From Wenzhouxiangella sp. XN79A (GTDB taxonomy: Bacteria; Pseudomonadota; Gammaproteobacteria; Xanthomonadales; Wenzhouxiangellaceae): 38,779 nucleotides of DNA. The stretch lies in assembly GCF_012272825.1 (NCBI RefSeq), contig NZ_JAAWWS010000150.1, forward strand, positions 16,520 through 55,298, written 5' to 3'. Below the pieces are notes generated by a model, which searched no databases, was not told where the DNA came from, and saw only the letters and a program-made list of their open reading frames with translations. The translations under genes were made by a program, and so were the position numbers. Of this stretch, positions 26,306 through 36,072 are shown one piece after another (within the stretch, counting starts at the first letter, position 1; the number at the start of each line of letters is the position of its first letter).

Positions 26306-28492
26306 ATGCACCACGTTCGTCTCATCGTTCTCTGCCTTTCGTCCCTGCTGCTGACCCCGGCCCAGACGCTCGCCTTGGCAACCGAGCCATCGACCGACGA
26401 GGCGCTGGAGATCGATCCGATCACGGTGATTGCCCATCGCCAGCCGCGCAGCCTGTCGGAAGTCGCCGGCACCGTCACCGTCATCGGCGAGGAGCGCATT
26501 CGCCGTGACCTGGCCCTGGACCTGCCGGGCCTGGTCCGCTACGAACCCGGCGTCGAGGTCGACGGTGGCGGCACCCGCTTCGGTTTCGGCGGCTTCCGAA
26601 TCCGCGGCATCGGCGGCAACCGCACCGCGCTGCTGGTCGACGACGTCCCGGCCGCCAATCGCTTCACCGTCGGCAACTTCGCCGATTCCGGCCGCGGCCT
26701 GCTCGAACTGGGCCTGGTCGAACGGGTCGAGATCCTGCGTGGTCCGGCCTCGACCATCTACGGCAGCAAGGCGCTCGGCGGCGTGGTTGCGCTTTCACTG
26801 ATCGACGCCGAGGACCTGCTGTTCGGCGCCGATCGCGCAACCCGCATCGGGCTGGCCGGGGCCAGCGATGCCGATCGACTCCGCGCCACCGCGGCTACGG
26901 CTGCACGCAACGGCCCCTGGTCGGGGTTGCTGGCCGCGTCGTTGCAGCGCACCGACGAAGTCGACGTGGCCGAACGCCCGCCCGAGCTTGCCGTCGATCG
27001 GCTCGACCGCGAGCAGCAGGCCGTGCTGGTTCGCATTGCGCGCGAGACCGGGCTGGGCCGCCTGCGCCTGACCCTGGACGCCGTCAACGAAGACCGCGAG
27101 GCCGACCTGCGCGCCGCGCTCGGCAGCGGCCGGTTCCGGAACACCACGTTGCTGATCGGCGACGATCGCAGCCAGCGCCTGCGGCTGCTGCTCGACCAGG
27201 CGCTGGCGCCGACGGCCTTCGCCGACCGGGGCCAGTGGCGGGCCTGGTACCAGGCCTCCGACACCCGCCAGGACACCCGCGAGTCGCGGCCGCTGGCCTC
27301 GACCCCGGTCGATCTGTTCCGCCGCTTCGACGTTCGCGAGGAAACAAGCGGCTTCGGCATCGACCTGGAAAGGGACCTCGACATCTTCGGCCGGGCGCAT
27401 CGTTTCGGCTACGGACTGGAAATCCAGCACAGCGAACTGCGCCAGCAGCGCGATGCCCTGCAGACCTCGCTCGAGAACGGCTCGACCACCGCCGTGGTGC
27501 TCGGCGAAGCATTCCCGCTGCGCGACTTCCCGGTCACCGAGGTGACCGAGTTCGGCGCCTATGTCTACGACGAACTCCGCCTGTGGGACGGCGGACCGAC
27601 CCTCAGCCCCGGCGTTCGGTTCGAGTACTACGAACTCGACAGCCAGGCCGACCCGCTGTACACGGACGCCTTTCCCGATACGCCGCTGACCGATCTCGAC
27701 ACCAGCGCCTGGGCACCGAGGCTGGGCCTGGTCTGGCCGCTGGCCGACGGACTGGAGGTGTTCGCGCAGTACGCGCGGGGCTTCCGATCGCCGCCGTTTT
27801 CCGACGTCAACATCGGCCTGGACATCCCGATGTTCAACATCCGCGCCCTGCCCAACCCGGACCTGGAACCGGAGCGCGGCCACACGCTGGAAGGCGGCCT
27901 GCGCTATCGCAGCCGCCCGTTCCGGGCCGAACTGGCGGTGTTCCGCAACCGCTACGAGGACTTCATTTCCACCCGCGCCTTCGTCGGCGTCGATCCGTCG
28001 ACCGGCACGCTGCTGTTCCAGTCGATCAACCGCGAACGGGTGCGGATCGAAGGTGCGGAGCTGAGGGTTCGCGGGCAGCTGCCCGGCCCGTTCGCCTACG
28101 ACGTGGCAGCGGAATGGTTGCGCGGTGAGGACCGGGAAAGCGGGCGCTCGCTGCCCGAAATCAGCCCCCCGCAGGCGATCGTGGCACTGGAGTACGCCCC
28201 TGATCCGCGCTGGCAGCTCCGGCTGGCCGCGACGCTGACCCGCGACCAGCGCCGGCTGGTCGACGAAGACGGCGAAACGCTGTTCTCGGCGCCGGGATCG
28301 ACGGCGATCGACCTGCTCGGGCGATGGACGCCAGGGCCCGATCTTTCCGTCAGCCTCGGGCTGTTCAACCTGACCGACGAACGGTACTGGAACCACGCCA
28401 ACGTCATCGGCCGCCCGGGCAACGACCCCACCCTGCCGCTGCTGGCCGAACCCGGCACCCACGCCCGGGTCATGGTCGACTGGATGTTCTGA
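26306..28492 (+). CDS. TonB-dependent outer-membrane receptor, heme/hemoglobin type
   Basis: A 728-residue TonB receptor. Signal peptide (about 1-25), TonB-box-like ITVIAHR, plug domain (VAGTVTVIGEERI, FRIRGIGGNRTALLVDDVPAANRF, RVEILRGPASTIYGSKALGGVV), then a 22-strand barrel ending in DWMF with terminal Phe. The NRTALLVDDVP form of the plug is characteristic of the hemoglobin/transferrin/lactoferrin receptor group. It may import heme or an iron or copper chelate; its place after nirS suggests supply of heme or metal to the nitrite reductase, which is inference. The ATG at 26306 is used; a TTG at 26288 is possible. The last 23 bp overlap the convergent stress-protein gene. Confidence 0.92.
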   Translation: MHHVRLIVLCLSSLLLTPAQTLALATEPSTDEALEIDPITVIAHRQPRSLSEVAGTVTVIGEERIRRDLALDLPGLVRYEPGVEVDGGGTRFGFGGFRIRGIGGNRTALLVDDVPAANRFTVGNFADSGRGLLELGLVERVEILRGPASTIYGSKALGGVVALSLIDAEDLLFGADRATRIGLAGASDADRLRATAATAARNGPWSGLLAASLQRTDEVDVAERPPELAVDRLDREQQAVLVRIARETGLGRLRLTLDAVNEDREADLRAALGSGRFRNTTLLIGDDRSQRLRLLLDQALAPTAFADRGQWRAWYQASDTRQDTRESRPLASTPVDLFRRFDVREETSGFGIDLERDLDIFGRAHRFGYGLEIQHSELRQQRDALQTSLENGSTTAVVLGEAFPLRDFPVTEVTEFGAYVYDELRLWDGGPTLSPGVRFEYYELDSQADPLYTDAFPDTPLTDLDTSAWAPRLGLVWPLADGLEVFAQYARGFRSPPFSDVNIGLDIPMFNIRALPNPDLEPERGHTLEGGLRYRSRPFRAELAVFRNRYEDFISTRAFVGVDPSTGTLLFQSINRERVRIEGAELRVRGQLPGPFAYDVAAEWLRGEDRESGRSLPEISPPQAIVALEYAPDPRWQLRLAATLTRDQRRLVDEDGETLFSAPGSTAIDLLGRWTPGPDLSVSLGLFNLTDERYWNHANVIGRPGNDPTLPLLAEPGTHARVMVDWMF

Positions 28493-29357
28493 CGCCCCGG
28501 GGCCTGGAAACGACGCGGAACGGCGGCACCGCCAGCACGTCGCGCTCGGCGCGCCGCAGGACTTCTTCGGCCACGCTGCCGATCAGGAAGCGCGCCAGGC
28601 CGCCGCTGCCCCGCGTGCCGACCATGATCAGGTCGGCCTCCAGGTCGTCGGCGGCGCGCAGCACACCGTGGGCCGGCGAGGAGCCCACCGCGCGGACGAC
28701 CCGCTCCACGCCACCGGCCTCGAGGCCGTCGACGAAGGCTTGCAGGTCGGCGCGCGCGGCATCGGCCGGTTCGTTGCGGCCGGACGGATCGTCGCCCACC
28801 GTGCCCCACTCCGGTGGCGGTTCGTACAAGTGCAGCAGCGTAGCGTGGGCGTGCCAGCCGGCGCGCAGTTGGGCGACGCGCTCCAGCGAACGACCCGAGC
28901 TTTCCGACAGGTCGGTGGTCAGCAGCAGGTGGCGGTAGGGGCCGGCCGAGGCGGCATTGGCCATCAGCACCGGACAATCGACCGAGTGGATCGTCCGCTC
29001 GGCGGTGGTGCCGATGAACACGTCGCGCAGCACCTGGCGCCGGTGCGGACCGATGAGCAGCAGGTCGGGCTGGATCGCGCGCGCCGACTCGACGATGCCG
29101 AGGAACGGGTCGGCCAGCACGACCCGCACATCGCAGGCCACGCCGTCGCGGTCGCGCAGCGCAGCGGCCTGGTCGCGCAACAACGCGTCGGCGTCTGCCC
29201 GTTCGCGCTCAGCGATCCGTTGCGGCTGATCGTCATCGACGACGTGGACGAGGATCAGTCCGGCATCGAACTCCCGCGCCAGCAGCGTTGCCCGGCGCAG
29301 CGCACGATCGGACCGCTCGGACAGGTCGGTGGCTACCATGATTGTCTGCAGTCCCAT
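28470..29357 (-). CDS. Tandem universal stress protein (UspA)
   Basis: A 295-residue cytoplasmic protein of two Usp domains (about 1-140 and 145-285). The second has an intact nucleotide-binding motif, GTRGSGGLARFLIGSVAE; in the first the equivalent is GPHRRQVLRDVFIGTTAE, so ATP binding there may be altered. Tandem Usp proteins are often induced by respiratory or anaerobic stress. The 3' end overlaps the TonB receptor gene by 23 bp on the opposite strand. It is divergent from the Kef-type antiporter, with about 210 bp between. Confidence 0.92.
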   Translation of the reverse strand: MGLQTIMVATDLSERSDRALRRATLLAREFDAGLILVHVVDDDQPQRIAERERADADALLRDQAAALRDRDGVACDVRVVLADPFLGIVESARAIQPDLLLIGPHRRQVLRDVFIGTTAERTIHSVDCPVLMANAASAGPYRHLLLTTDLSESSGRSLERVAQLRAGWHAHATLLHLYEPPPEWGTVGDDPSGRNEPADAARADLQAFVDGLEAGGVERVVRAVGSSPAHGVLRAADDLEADLIMVGTRGSGGLARFLIGSVAEEVLRRAERDVLAVPPFRVVSRPRGVRTSSRP

Positions 29358-29571
29358 CGGCCGCCCTCCCGCGGACTTCGAAGCGCTTGGCGGTCAGTCT
29401 ACGCCAGACCGGCCGCGGGTCGACACCGTCCGCTCGATCCATGGATCATAGGAAATCCGGATCGTGCGACCGGCGTCGGAGCGATCCTGGCCGTTCGACC
29501 GGCCGATTTACGATGACGGCTCGAAGCGCGGCCGGTCATGGGCAAACAGTGCGCTGCCGGGAGTCGAGGCC

Positions 29572-31293
29572 ATGGAAATGATCCTGCAATCCACGTTCGG
29601 CGAGGTCGCCGTGCTGCTGGTGCTGGCGGCCGTGGTGGGTTTCATCGGCGTGCTCCTGCGCCAGCCGCTGATCGTCGGCTTCATCGCCGTCGGCCTGCTG
29701 GCCGGCCCGTCCGGGCTGGACGTGGTCCGCTCCAACGACCAGATCGAGCTGCTGTCCAAGCTCGGCATCGCGATCCTGCTGTTCCTGGTCGGCATCAAGC
29801 TCGACGTCAAGCTGATCCGCTCGCTCGGGCCCGTGGCGCTGATGACCGGGCTCGGCCAGGTGGCGTTCACGTCGGTGTTCGGCTACCTGATCGGCCTGGC
29901 CCTGGGGCTGGGTCACGTGACCAGCATCTACGTGGCCGTAGCGCTGACCTTTTCGTCGACGATCATCATCGTCAAGCTGCTCTCGGACAAGCGCGAGATC
30001 GACGCGCTGCACGGCCAGATCGCGCTGGGCTTCCTGATCGTGCAGGACCTCGTCGTGGTGCTGGCGATGATCGTGCTGTCGGCCATCGGCATCGGCGCCG
30101 GCAGCGGCGGCGGGGCCGCCGGTCCGATCCTGAGCGTGGCGGCGGCCGGGGTCGGCATGGTGGCGCTGGTGGTGGTCTGGGTGCGTTTCCTGGCCGATCC
30201 GATCACCGAGCGGCTGGCCCGCGCGCCGGAACTGCTGGTGATCTTCGCCATCGCCCAGGCCGCCATCTTCGCGGCGATCGGCGATTTCGTCGGGCTCGGC
30301 AAGGAAGTCGGCGGGCTGCTGGCCGGCATCTCGCTGGCCTCGACGCCCTACCGCGAGGCCATTGCGGCCCGGCTGGCCCCGCTGCGGGATTTTCTCTTGC
30401 TGTTCTTCTTCATCGCGCTGGGCGCCACGCTGGACCTGTCGTTGCTCGGCGATGCGATCGGCCCGGCGATCGTGTTCTCGCTGTTCGTGCTGATCGGCAA
30501 CCCGCTGATCGTGCTGGCCATCATGGGTGCGATGGGCTACCGCAAGCGCACCGGGTTCCTGGCCGGCCTGACCGTCGCCCAGATCAGCGAGTTCTCGTTG
30601 ATCTTCATCGCCATGGGCGTCGCGCTCGGCCACGTGCAGGACGAGGCGCTGGGCCTGGTCACGCTGGTCGGCCTGGTCACCATTGCCACCTCGACCTACA
30701 TGATCACCTACTCGCACACGCTGTATGCCCTGTGCAAGCCGGTGCTCGGGGTCTTCGAGCGCAGGAACACCCCGCGCGAGCCGAACGACGGGCAGGAGCA
30801 CGACGCCAGTCGTCCGGAGGTGCTGGTATTCGGCCTCGGTCGGTTCGGCACCGCCATCGGACTTCGCCTGAAGGCGCGCGGCACCCGGGTTCTCGGCATC
30901 GACTTCAACCCGCTGGCCGTCCGCCGCTGGCGCGACCTCGAGCTGGAGGCCGAGTACGGCGATGCCACGGATCCGGAGTTCCTGCCGACGCTGCCGCTGT
31001 CCGGGGCGCGCTGGCTGGTCTGCACGGTGCCCATCCATCCGGGGGGCCTGAGCCACGAAGACACGCGCAAGACCCTGATGCAGTTGTCGCGCGATGCCGG
31101 TTTCCGCGGTCACATCGCGGTCACCTCGCATACCCGGGGCGATACTCTGGACCTGCGCGCCGGTGGCGCGGACGTCGTGCTCGAGCCGTTCCAGGACGCG
31201 GCCGATCGTGCCGTCGAGTTGCTGACCGGCGCGCCCGGAAAACCGCGGACCGAATTTCCGCCGATCGACAGCGAAGGAAAGCCCCTCGACTGA
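29572..31293 (+). CDS. Kef-type monovalent cation:proton antiporter (CPA2) with RCK domain
   Basis: A 573-residue protein: about twelve to thirteen membrane helices (1-400) with CPA2 landmarks (LLFLVGIKLDVKLI, FSSTIIIVKLLSD, IVQDLVVV, LLFFFIALGATLDL). A cytoplasmic NAD-binding RCK/TrkA-N domain follows, starting VLVFGLGRFGTAIGLRLKARG (about 448). KefB/KefC-like proteins export K+ or Na+ in exchange for protons. The start at 29572 has GGGAG eight bases upstream; an ATG six bases later is equally possible. It lies 28 bp before the P-type ATPase gene, so the two ion transporters are likely one unit. Confidence 0.93.
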   Translation: MEMILQSTFGEVAVLLVLAAVVGFIGVLLRQPLIVGFIAVGLLAGPSGLDVVRSNDQIELLSKLGIAILLFLVGIKLDVKLIRSLGPVALMTGLGQVAFTSVFGYLIGLALGLGHVTSIYVAVALTFSSTIIIVKLLSDKREIDALHGQIALGFLIVQDLVVVLAMIVLSAIGIGAGSGGGAAGPILSVAAAGVGMVALVVVWVRFLADPITERLARAPELLVIFAIAQAAIFAAIGDFVGLGKEVGGLLAGISLASTPYREAIAARLAPLRDFLLLFFFIALGATLDLSLLGDAIGPAIVFSLFVLIGNPLIVLAIMGAMGYRKRTGFLAGLTVAQISEFSLIFIAMGVALGHVQDEALGLVTLVGLVTIATSTYMITYSHTLYALCKPVLGVFERRNTPREPNDGQEHDASRPEVLVFGLGRFGTAIGLRLKARGTRVLGIDFNPLAVRRWRDLELEAEYGDATDPEFLPTLPLSGARWLVCTVPIHPGGLSHEDTRKTLMQLSRDAGFRGHIAVTSHTRGDTLDLRAGGADVVLEPFQDAADRAVELLTGAPGKPRTEFPPIDSEGKPLD

Positions 31294-31321
31294 ACACCGC
31301 CCGACAGGTGACATTCCGGCC

Positions 31322-34036
31322 ATGAGTGACGACCCCGATCGCGACGCGCACGCCCGAACCGCCCCCCACGCGCTGGAGGTCCAGCAGGTACTGGCCGCCA
31401 TGGACTCCCACCGCGATGGGCTGTCGGCCGCCGAGGCCGAACGCCGGCTCGCATCGCTCGGAGCCAACCGATTGCCGGACCCGCCCCGGCGCGGCCCGGT
31501 CCGGCGCTTCCTCGCCCAGTTCGACAATCTGCTGATCCACGTCCTGCTCGGCGCGGCCGTCATCACCGGTCTGCTCGGGCACTGGATCGACACCGCAGTG
31601 ATCGGCGCGGTGGTGATCGTCAACGCCACGATCGGGTTCTTCCAGGAAGGCAAGGCCGAGCGCGCCCTGGCCGCGATCCGCGACATGCTGGCCCCGCGTG
31701 CGGTGGTCCTCCGCGACGGCGCCCGGCAGACCGTTTCGGCGGCGGCCATCGTGCCCGGCGACGTCGTCATCCTGGAGCCCGGCGACCGCGTTCCCGCCGA
31801 CCTGCGCCTGCTCGGCGCGCGCGGCCTGCGTATCGATGAAGCGGTGCTGACGGGAGAGTCGCTGCCGGTCGACAAGGGCTCCGACCCGGTCAGCGCCGGC
31901 GCCGCGCTGGGCGATCGAGAGTGCATGGCCTTCAGCGGCACCCTCGTGACCGCCGGTCAGGGCCGCGGCGTGGTGGTCGCGACCGGTGCGGCGACCCGGA
32001 TCGGCCGGATCAGCGCGCTGGTCGGCACCGTGGACGCGGTGGTGACGCCGCTGACGCGCCAGATGGCCCAGTTCGCGCGCTGGCTGACCGGCTTCGTGCT
32101 GGTCCTGGCCGCGCTGATCCTCGGCTTCGGCACCTGGCTGGGCACGCATGCGTTCTCCGAACTGTTCATGGCCGTGGTCGGTCTTTCGGTCGCGGCCATT
32201 CCCGAGGGGCTGCCGGCGATCCTGACCGTCACCCTGGCCATCGGCGTGCAGCGCATGGCCCAGCGCAACGCCATCGTGCGACGACTGCCGGCCATCGAGG
32301 CCCTCGGCGCGGTGTCGGTGATCTGTTCGGACAAGACCGGCACCCTCACGCGCAACGAAATGACCGTGGCCCGGGTCGCGACCGCGCGCGGCGAGACCCG
32401 CATCTCCGGCACCGGCTATGCACCGCACGGCGGTTTCGAGCGCGACGGTCGCGAGATCGACCCGATCGACGACCCGACCCTTCACGGCCTGCTGCGCGCA
32501 GCGCTGCTCTGCAGCGAGGCCGACGTGTCCGAATCGGACGGCGTCTTTCAGGTGCACGGCGACCCGATGGAAGGCGCACTGGTCACGGCAGCGTGGAAAG
32601 CCGGGCTGGACCCGACCGCGACGCGGGCCCGGGAACCGCAGACCGACGCGATCCCGTTCGATGCCGCGCACCGGTTCATGGCGACGCTGCACCATGACCA
32701 CGACGGGCAGCGCACCATCTACGTCAAGGGGGCGCCCGAGCGGCTCATCGCCATGGCGCGTGACCAGCGCGACCCGAGCGGCGGCGAGACGCCGCTGGAG
32801 GAGGCGTTCTGGCACGTCGAAGCCGACCGGCTTGCGTCCAGCGGTCATCGGGTGCTGGCCATTGCCACGCGAGCAGCCGCGCCGGGCCAGCAGGAGTTGA
32901 CGTTTTCCGATGTCGAAGGGCGGCTGACGCTCGAAGGCCTGGTCGGCCTCATGGACCCACCCCGGGACGAGGCGATCACCGCCGTCGGGGCATGTCACCA
33001 GGCCGGGATCGAAGTCAAGATGATTACCGGCGATCACGCCGGAACAGCGTCTGCCATCGCCGGGCGACTGGGACTTCGCGATCCCGACCGGGTGCTGACC
33101 GGTGCGCAACTCGACGAACTGTCCGACAACGCGCTGGACGATGCCGTGCAAGGCGTCAACGTCTTTGCGCGAACCAGCCCGGAGCACAAGCTCCGACTGG
33201 TCAGCGCGCTCCAGCGCCGGGGCGACAGCGTCGCCATGACCGGCGACGGGGTCAACGACGCGCCGGCCCTGAAGCGCGCCGACATCGGCGTGGCGATGGG
33301 GCGCACCGGCACCGAGGCGGCCAAGGAATCCGCCGACATCGTGCTGGCCGACGATAACTTCGCCACGCTTGCCGCGGCCATCCACGCCGGCCGCACGGTC
33401 TACGACAACCTCAAGAAGGCCGTTCTGTTCCTGCTGCCCGTCAACGGCGGCGAATCCCTGACCATCCTGGCCGCCCTGATGCTGGGCGTCACGTTCCCGA
33501 TCACGCCGGTCCAGATCCTGTGGGTCAACATGGTCAGCTCCGTGCTCCTGGCCATGACCCTGGCCTTCGAGCCGGCCGAGCCGGGCATCATGCAGCGGCC
33601 GCCGAGGCATCGCCGGGAACCGCTGCTCACCGGCTTCCTGCTCTGGCGCGTCGGCTTCGTGTCGCTGCTGTTCGCCGGCGGCATCTTCGGCGTGTTCCTC
33701 TGGGCGCGTGGCCAGGGCGTCGACACCGACATCGCCCGGACGATGGCCGTCAACGCGCTGGTCGTGATGGAAATCTTCTACCTCTTTGCGGTGCGGTTCC
33801 TGCACCGACCTTCCCTGACCCTGCGCGGCGTGCTGGGCACCGGCCCGGTGCTCATCGCCATCGGTGCCGTCACGCTGTTGCAGGTGCTGTTCACCTTTGC
33901 GCCGTTCATGCAGACCTTCTTCGGCACCGCAGCGCTGGATGTCGGCCAGTCGGCCGTGGTGCTGGGCTGCGGCGTCGCGGTTCTCGGAATCCTCGAGATC
34001 GAAAAGCGCATCATGCAGCGCGTTCGGGCGCGCTGA
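31322..34036 (+). CDS. P-type cation-transporting ATPase, P2A (PMR1/calcium-like) type
   Basis: A 904-residue ATPase with all catalytic parts: N-terminal cation-ATPase domain (LSAAEAERRLASLGANRL), TGES in the actuator domain (about 177), PEGLP in helix 4, phosphorylation motif DKTGTLT (Asp about 336), KGAPERL nucleotide-binding loop, and MTGDGVNDAPALK (about 640), followed by four C-terminal helices. Helix 6 reads WVNMVSSVLLAMTLAFEP; classical calcium pumps have NxxTD here, so one calcium-liganding acid is replaced. This variant is common in bacterial pumps of undefined ion specificity. Co-location with a Kef-type antiporter favours a role in ion homeostasis. Confidence 0.93.
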   Translation: MSDDPDRDAHARTAPHALEVQQVLAAMDSHRDGLSAAEAERRLASLGANRLPDPPRRGPVRRFLAQFDNLLIHVLLGAAVITGLLGHWIDTAVIGAVVIVNATIGFFQEGKAERALAAIRDMLAPRAVVLRDGARQTVSAAAIVPGDVVILEPGDRVPADLRLLGARGLRIDEAVLTGESLPVDKGSDPVSAGAALGDRECMAFSGTLVTAGQGRGVVVATGAATRIGRISALVGTVDAVVTPLTRQMAQFARWLTGFVLVLAALILGFGTWLGTHAFSELFMAVVGLSVAAIPEGLPAILTVTLAIGVQRMAQRNAIVRRLPAIEALGAVSVICSDKTGTLTRNEMTVARVATARGETRISGTGYAPHGGFERDGREIDPIDDPTLHGLLRAALLCSEADVSESDGVFQVHGDPMEGALVTAAWKAGLDPTATRAREPQTDAIPFDAAHRFMATLHHDHDGQRTIYVKGAPERLIAMARDQRDPSGGETPLEEAFWHVEADRLASSGHRVLAIATRAAAPGQQELTFSDVEGRLTLEGLVGLMDPPRDEAITAVGACHQAGIEVKMITGDHAGTASAIAGRLGLRDPDRVLTGAQLDELSDNALDDAVQGVNVFARTSPEHKLRLVSALQRRGDSVAMTGDGVNDAPALKRADIGVAMGRTGTEAAKESADIVLADDNFATLAAAIHAGRTVYDNLKKAVLFLLPVNGGESLTILAALMLGVTFPITPVQILWVNMVSSVLLAMTLAFEPAEPGIMQRPPRHRREPLLTGFLLWRVGFVSLLFAGGIFGVFLWARGQGVDTDIARTMAVNALVVMEIFYLFAVRFLHRPSLTLRGVLGTGPVLIAIGAVTLLQVLFTFAPFMQTFFGTAALDVGQSAVVLGCGVAVLGILEIEKRIMQRVRAR

Positions 34037-34217
34037 CCCGCCCGCTTCGAAGCGCCGCCCTGTCGAGGCGGACGCGCACCGGCCAGCGCGAACAGCGCCC
34101 GTGGCCTCACACGACCGGGGCCAGGCACCCGGATCGTCCGTGCGTTCGTCCGTGCCGATCGATGTTCCAGCCCGGGCATCTACGCAAAAAGATCGCGACT
34201 GCGACCCATTCGTATTT

Positions 34218-34235
34218 GTAATTGGTTATCATTAC
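34218..34235. promoter_or_regulatory. AT-rich dyad upstream of azurin
   Basis: GTAATTGGTTATCATTAC, an imperfect 18-bp palindrome in an otherwise GC-rich 244-bp gap (34037-34280). It lies 45 bp before the azurin start. It could be an operator (somewhat Fur-like) or simply the -10 region (TATCAT); I cannot decide. Confidence 0.35.
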
Positions 34236-34280
34236 GGGCCATCAAACACCCTCTCCCGAACCCGAGCCAAGGAGTCCCGA

Positions 34281-34736
34281 ATGACCAATTCCACCCGCCT
34301 TGCGGCCGCCATCGCACTGCTGGCCGCCGCGTTCAGCCCGGCCGCCTTCGCGGCCTGCGACATCGAGATCGCCGCAGGCGACAACCTGGCCTTCGACCGG
34401 GACGTCATCGAAGTCGATGCCAGCTGCGAAACCGTCACCGTCACACTGACCCACACCGGCAGCCTGCCTGCCGCGGCCATGGGCCACAACTGGGTGCTGA
34501 GCCGAACCGCCGACTACCAGGACATCGGCACCGCCGGCATGTCCGCCGGCCTCGAACAGGACTACCTGCCGCCCGGCGACGACCGCGTGATCGCGGCCAC
34601 CAGAATCATCGGCGGCGGCGAAACCGCCGAGGTGAGCTTCTCGCTCGAGGACCTGGACCCGGACGGCGACTACACCTTCTTCTGCTCGTTCCCCGGTCAC
34701 TGGGGCGTCATGAAGGGCAAGTTCCGTCTGCTCTGA
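34281..34736 (+). CDS. azu: Azurin (type 1 blue copper protein)
   Basis: A 151-residue precursor with a signal peptide cleaved after AAFA (about 24), so the mature protein begins ACDIEIAAGDNLAFD. All copper ligands are visible: His about 69 in AMGHNW, Cys 135, His 140 and Met 144 in FFCSFPGHWGVMKG, plus the azurin disulfide pair (Cys 26 and Cys 49). AGLEQDYLPPGDDRVIAATRIIGGGE is the azurin-specific flap. It carries single electrons in the periplasm and is a known donor to cytochrome cd1 nitrite reductase, which is encoded 8 kb away. AAGGAG precedes the ATG. The di-heme gene follows after 17 bp and is probably co-transcribed. Confidence 0.96.
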   Translation: MTNSTRLAAAIALLAAAFSPAAFAACDIEIAAGDNLAFDRDVIEVDASCETVTVTLTHTGSLPAAAMGHNWVLSRTADYQDIGTAGMSAGLEQDYLPPGDDRVIAATRIIGGGETAEVSFSLEDLDPDGDYTFFCSFPGHWGVMKGKFRLL

Positions 34737-34753
34737 TTGCACTTGCCAGGACC

Positions 34754-36040
34754 ATGCCGGGGAGTCGCTTCGCGACCGGATTGCTGGCCGCTGCGTTCGT
34801 GGCGGCCTGCGGGTCGGCCACCGATGACCGGTCGTTCGCGACCGGCCCGTTCGGTCCGCTGGCCCCCGGCGGCACTCACCTGACGCGATCCGTCGACGCC
34901 TCGTCCGGCTGGCCCGGCGAAGCGCTGACCGAAAGCGCGCTGGATGACGGCACCGGTCGCGACCTGTTCTACCGGAACTGGCTCACGGAGGCGCAGGATC
35001 GACCGCCGATCCTCGGGCCTCGATACGATGCGGTCAGCTGCACCGCCTGCCACGTCGAAATGGCCCGGCCCGGGGTCGATGCCCTCGACGCCCGGCCCCC
35101 GCTGATCGCGCGCACCGTGATGGCCGAGCACCTGGCCGAATTCGGGCCGCAGCTCCAGCGATTCCGGACCGATCGGGCGGCGCCGGCCTTCGAGCTCGAA
35201 GTCACCTGGACGCCGGTACCGTTCACCTACCCCGACGGCACCGAGCAGTCGTTGCGGTCGCCGCAGGCCCATGCCCTCACCGACGACGGCCGGCGCATTC
35301 CGGTGGGCCTGCGCGCTGCCCCGCTGCTGTTCGGCTGGGGCCTGATGGAACGCATCGATCCCGACATGCTGGCCTACTACGACGATCCGTACGACCGCAA
35401 TGGCGACGGCATCAGCGGCCGGAGCCGTCCCGCCGTCCGCGACGATGGTTCGATCGGACCCGGGCTGCTGGGCTGGAAGAACGCGCACGCCAGCCTGACC
35501 GCCCAGGTGCGCGCGGCCCTGGTCCACGACATGGGCATTACCAGCGTCCGGGACTGCCGGCAGGGCTGCGACGCCGAACTCTCGGAACCGGACCTCCATG
35601 CCCTGACCGACTTCGTTCGCGGTATCGGCGTGCCGCAACACCGGCTCGACGGTCAGCGCCGAGGCCAGGACCTGTTCGGTCAGGCCGGCTGCGCCCAATG
35701 CCACGTGCCGGTCGTTCAGACCCTGCCCGATCCTCGTCCCGAACTCGATCGACAGTGGCTGTGGGCCTACAGCGACCTGATGCTGCACGACATGGGCCCA
35801 GGCCTGGCCGATCCCGGCGACAACGCCGAGGGGCGAGAGTGGCGCACGGCGCCGCTTTGGGGTGTCGGCCTGGCCGAGCGCTTCCTGACCGGCCGCGGCT
35901 TCCTTCACGACGGCCGGGCCCGAACCCTGGAAGAGGCCATTCTGTGGCACGGCGGCGAGGCGGCCGAGGCACGCGACGCCTTTGCCAGGCTGCCCGCCGG
36001 CGATCGCCACGCGCTGCTGGAGTTCGTGCGATCCCTCTGA
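34754..36040 (+). CDS. Di-heme oxidoreductase-like lipoprotein (DUF1111)
   Basis: A 428-residue c-type cytochrome of the DUF1111 di-heme oxidoreductase family. Lipobox FVAAC at about 15-19, so probably a lipoprotein anchored in the envelope. Heme sites CTACH (about 96-100) and CAQCH (about 315). Family signatures present: GRDLFYRNW, DRNGDGISGRSRP, FGWGLMERID, SDLMLHDMGPGLAD, TAPLWGVGLAERF, FLHDGRARTLEEAILWHGGEA. Such proteins often occur with imelysin-like or copper proteins in iron or copper acquisition; here it is paired with azurin, from or to which it could pass electrons. Confidence 0.92.
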   Translation: MPGSRFATGLLAAAFVAACGSATDDRSFATGPFGPLAPGGTHLTRSVDASSGWPGEALTESALDDGTGRDLFYRNWLTEAQDRPPILGPRYDAVSCTACHVEMARPGVDALDARPPLIARTVMAEHLAEFGPQLQRFRTDRAAPAFELEVTWTPVPFTYPDGTEQSLRSPQAHALTDDGRRIPVGLRAAPLLFGWGLMERIDPDMLAYYDDPYDRNGDGISGRSRPAVRDDGSIGPGLLGWKNAHASLTAQVRAALVHDMGITSVRDCRQGCDAELSEPDLHALTDFVRGIGVPQHRLDGQRRGQDLFGQAGCAQCHVPVVQTLPDPRPELDRQWLWAYSDLMLHDMGPGLADPGDNAEGREWRTAPLWGVGLAERFLTGRGFLHDGRARTLEEAILWHGGEAAEARDAFARLPAGDRHALLEFVRSL

Positions 36041-36072
36041 GGCGCGGATCCTCCCGCGCTTGTCGAGCGGAC

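Noticed and set aside
29536-33805. Very long minus-strand frames opposite the antiporter and P-type ATPase
   Set aside because: Both plus-strand proteins show complete family motifs end to end, while the antisense products are low-complexity Arg/Gln/Asp-rich sequences.
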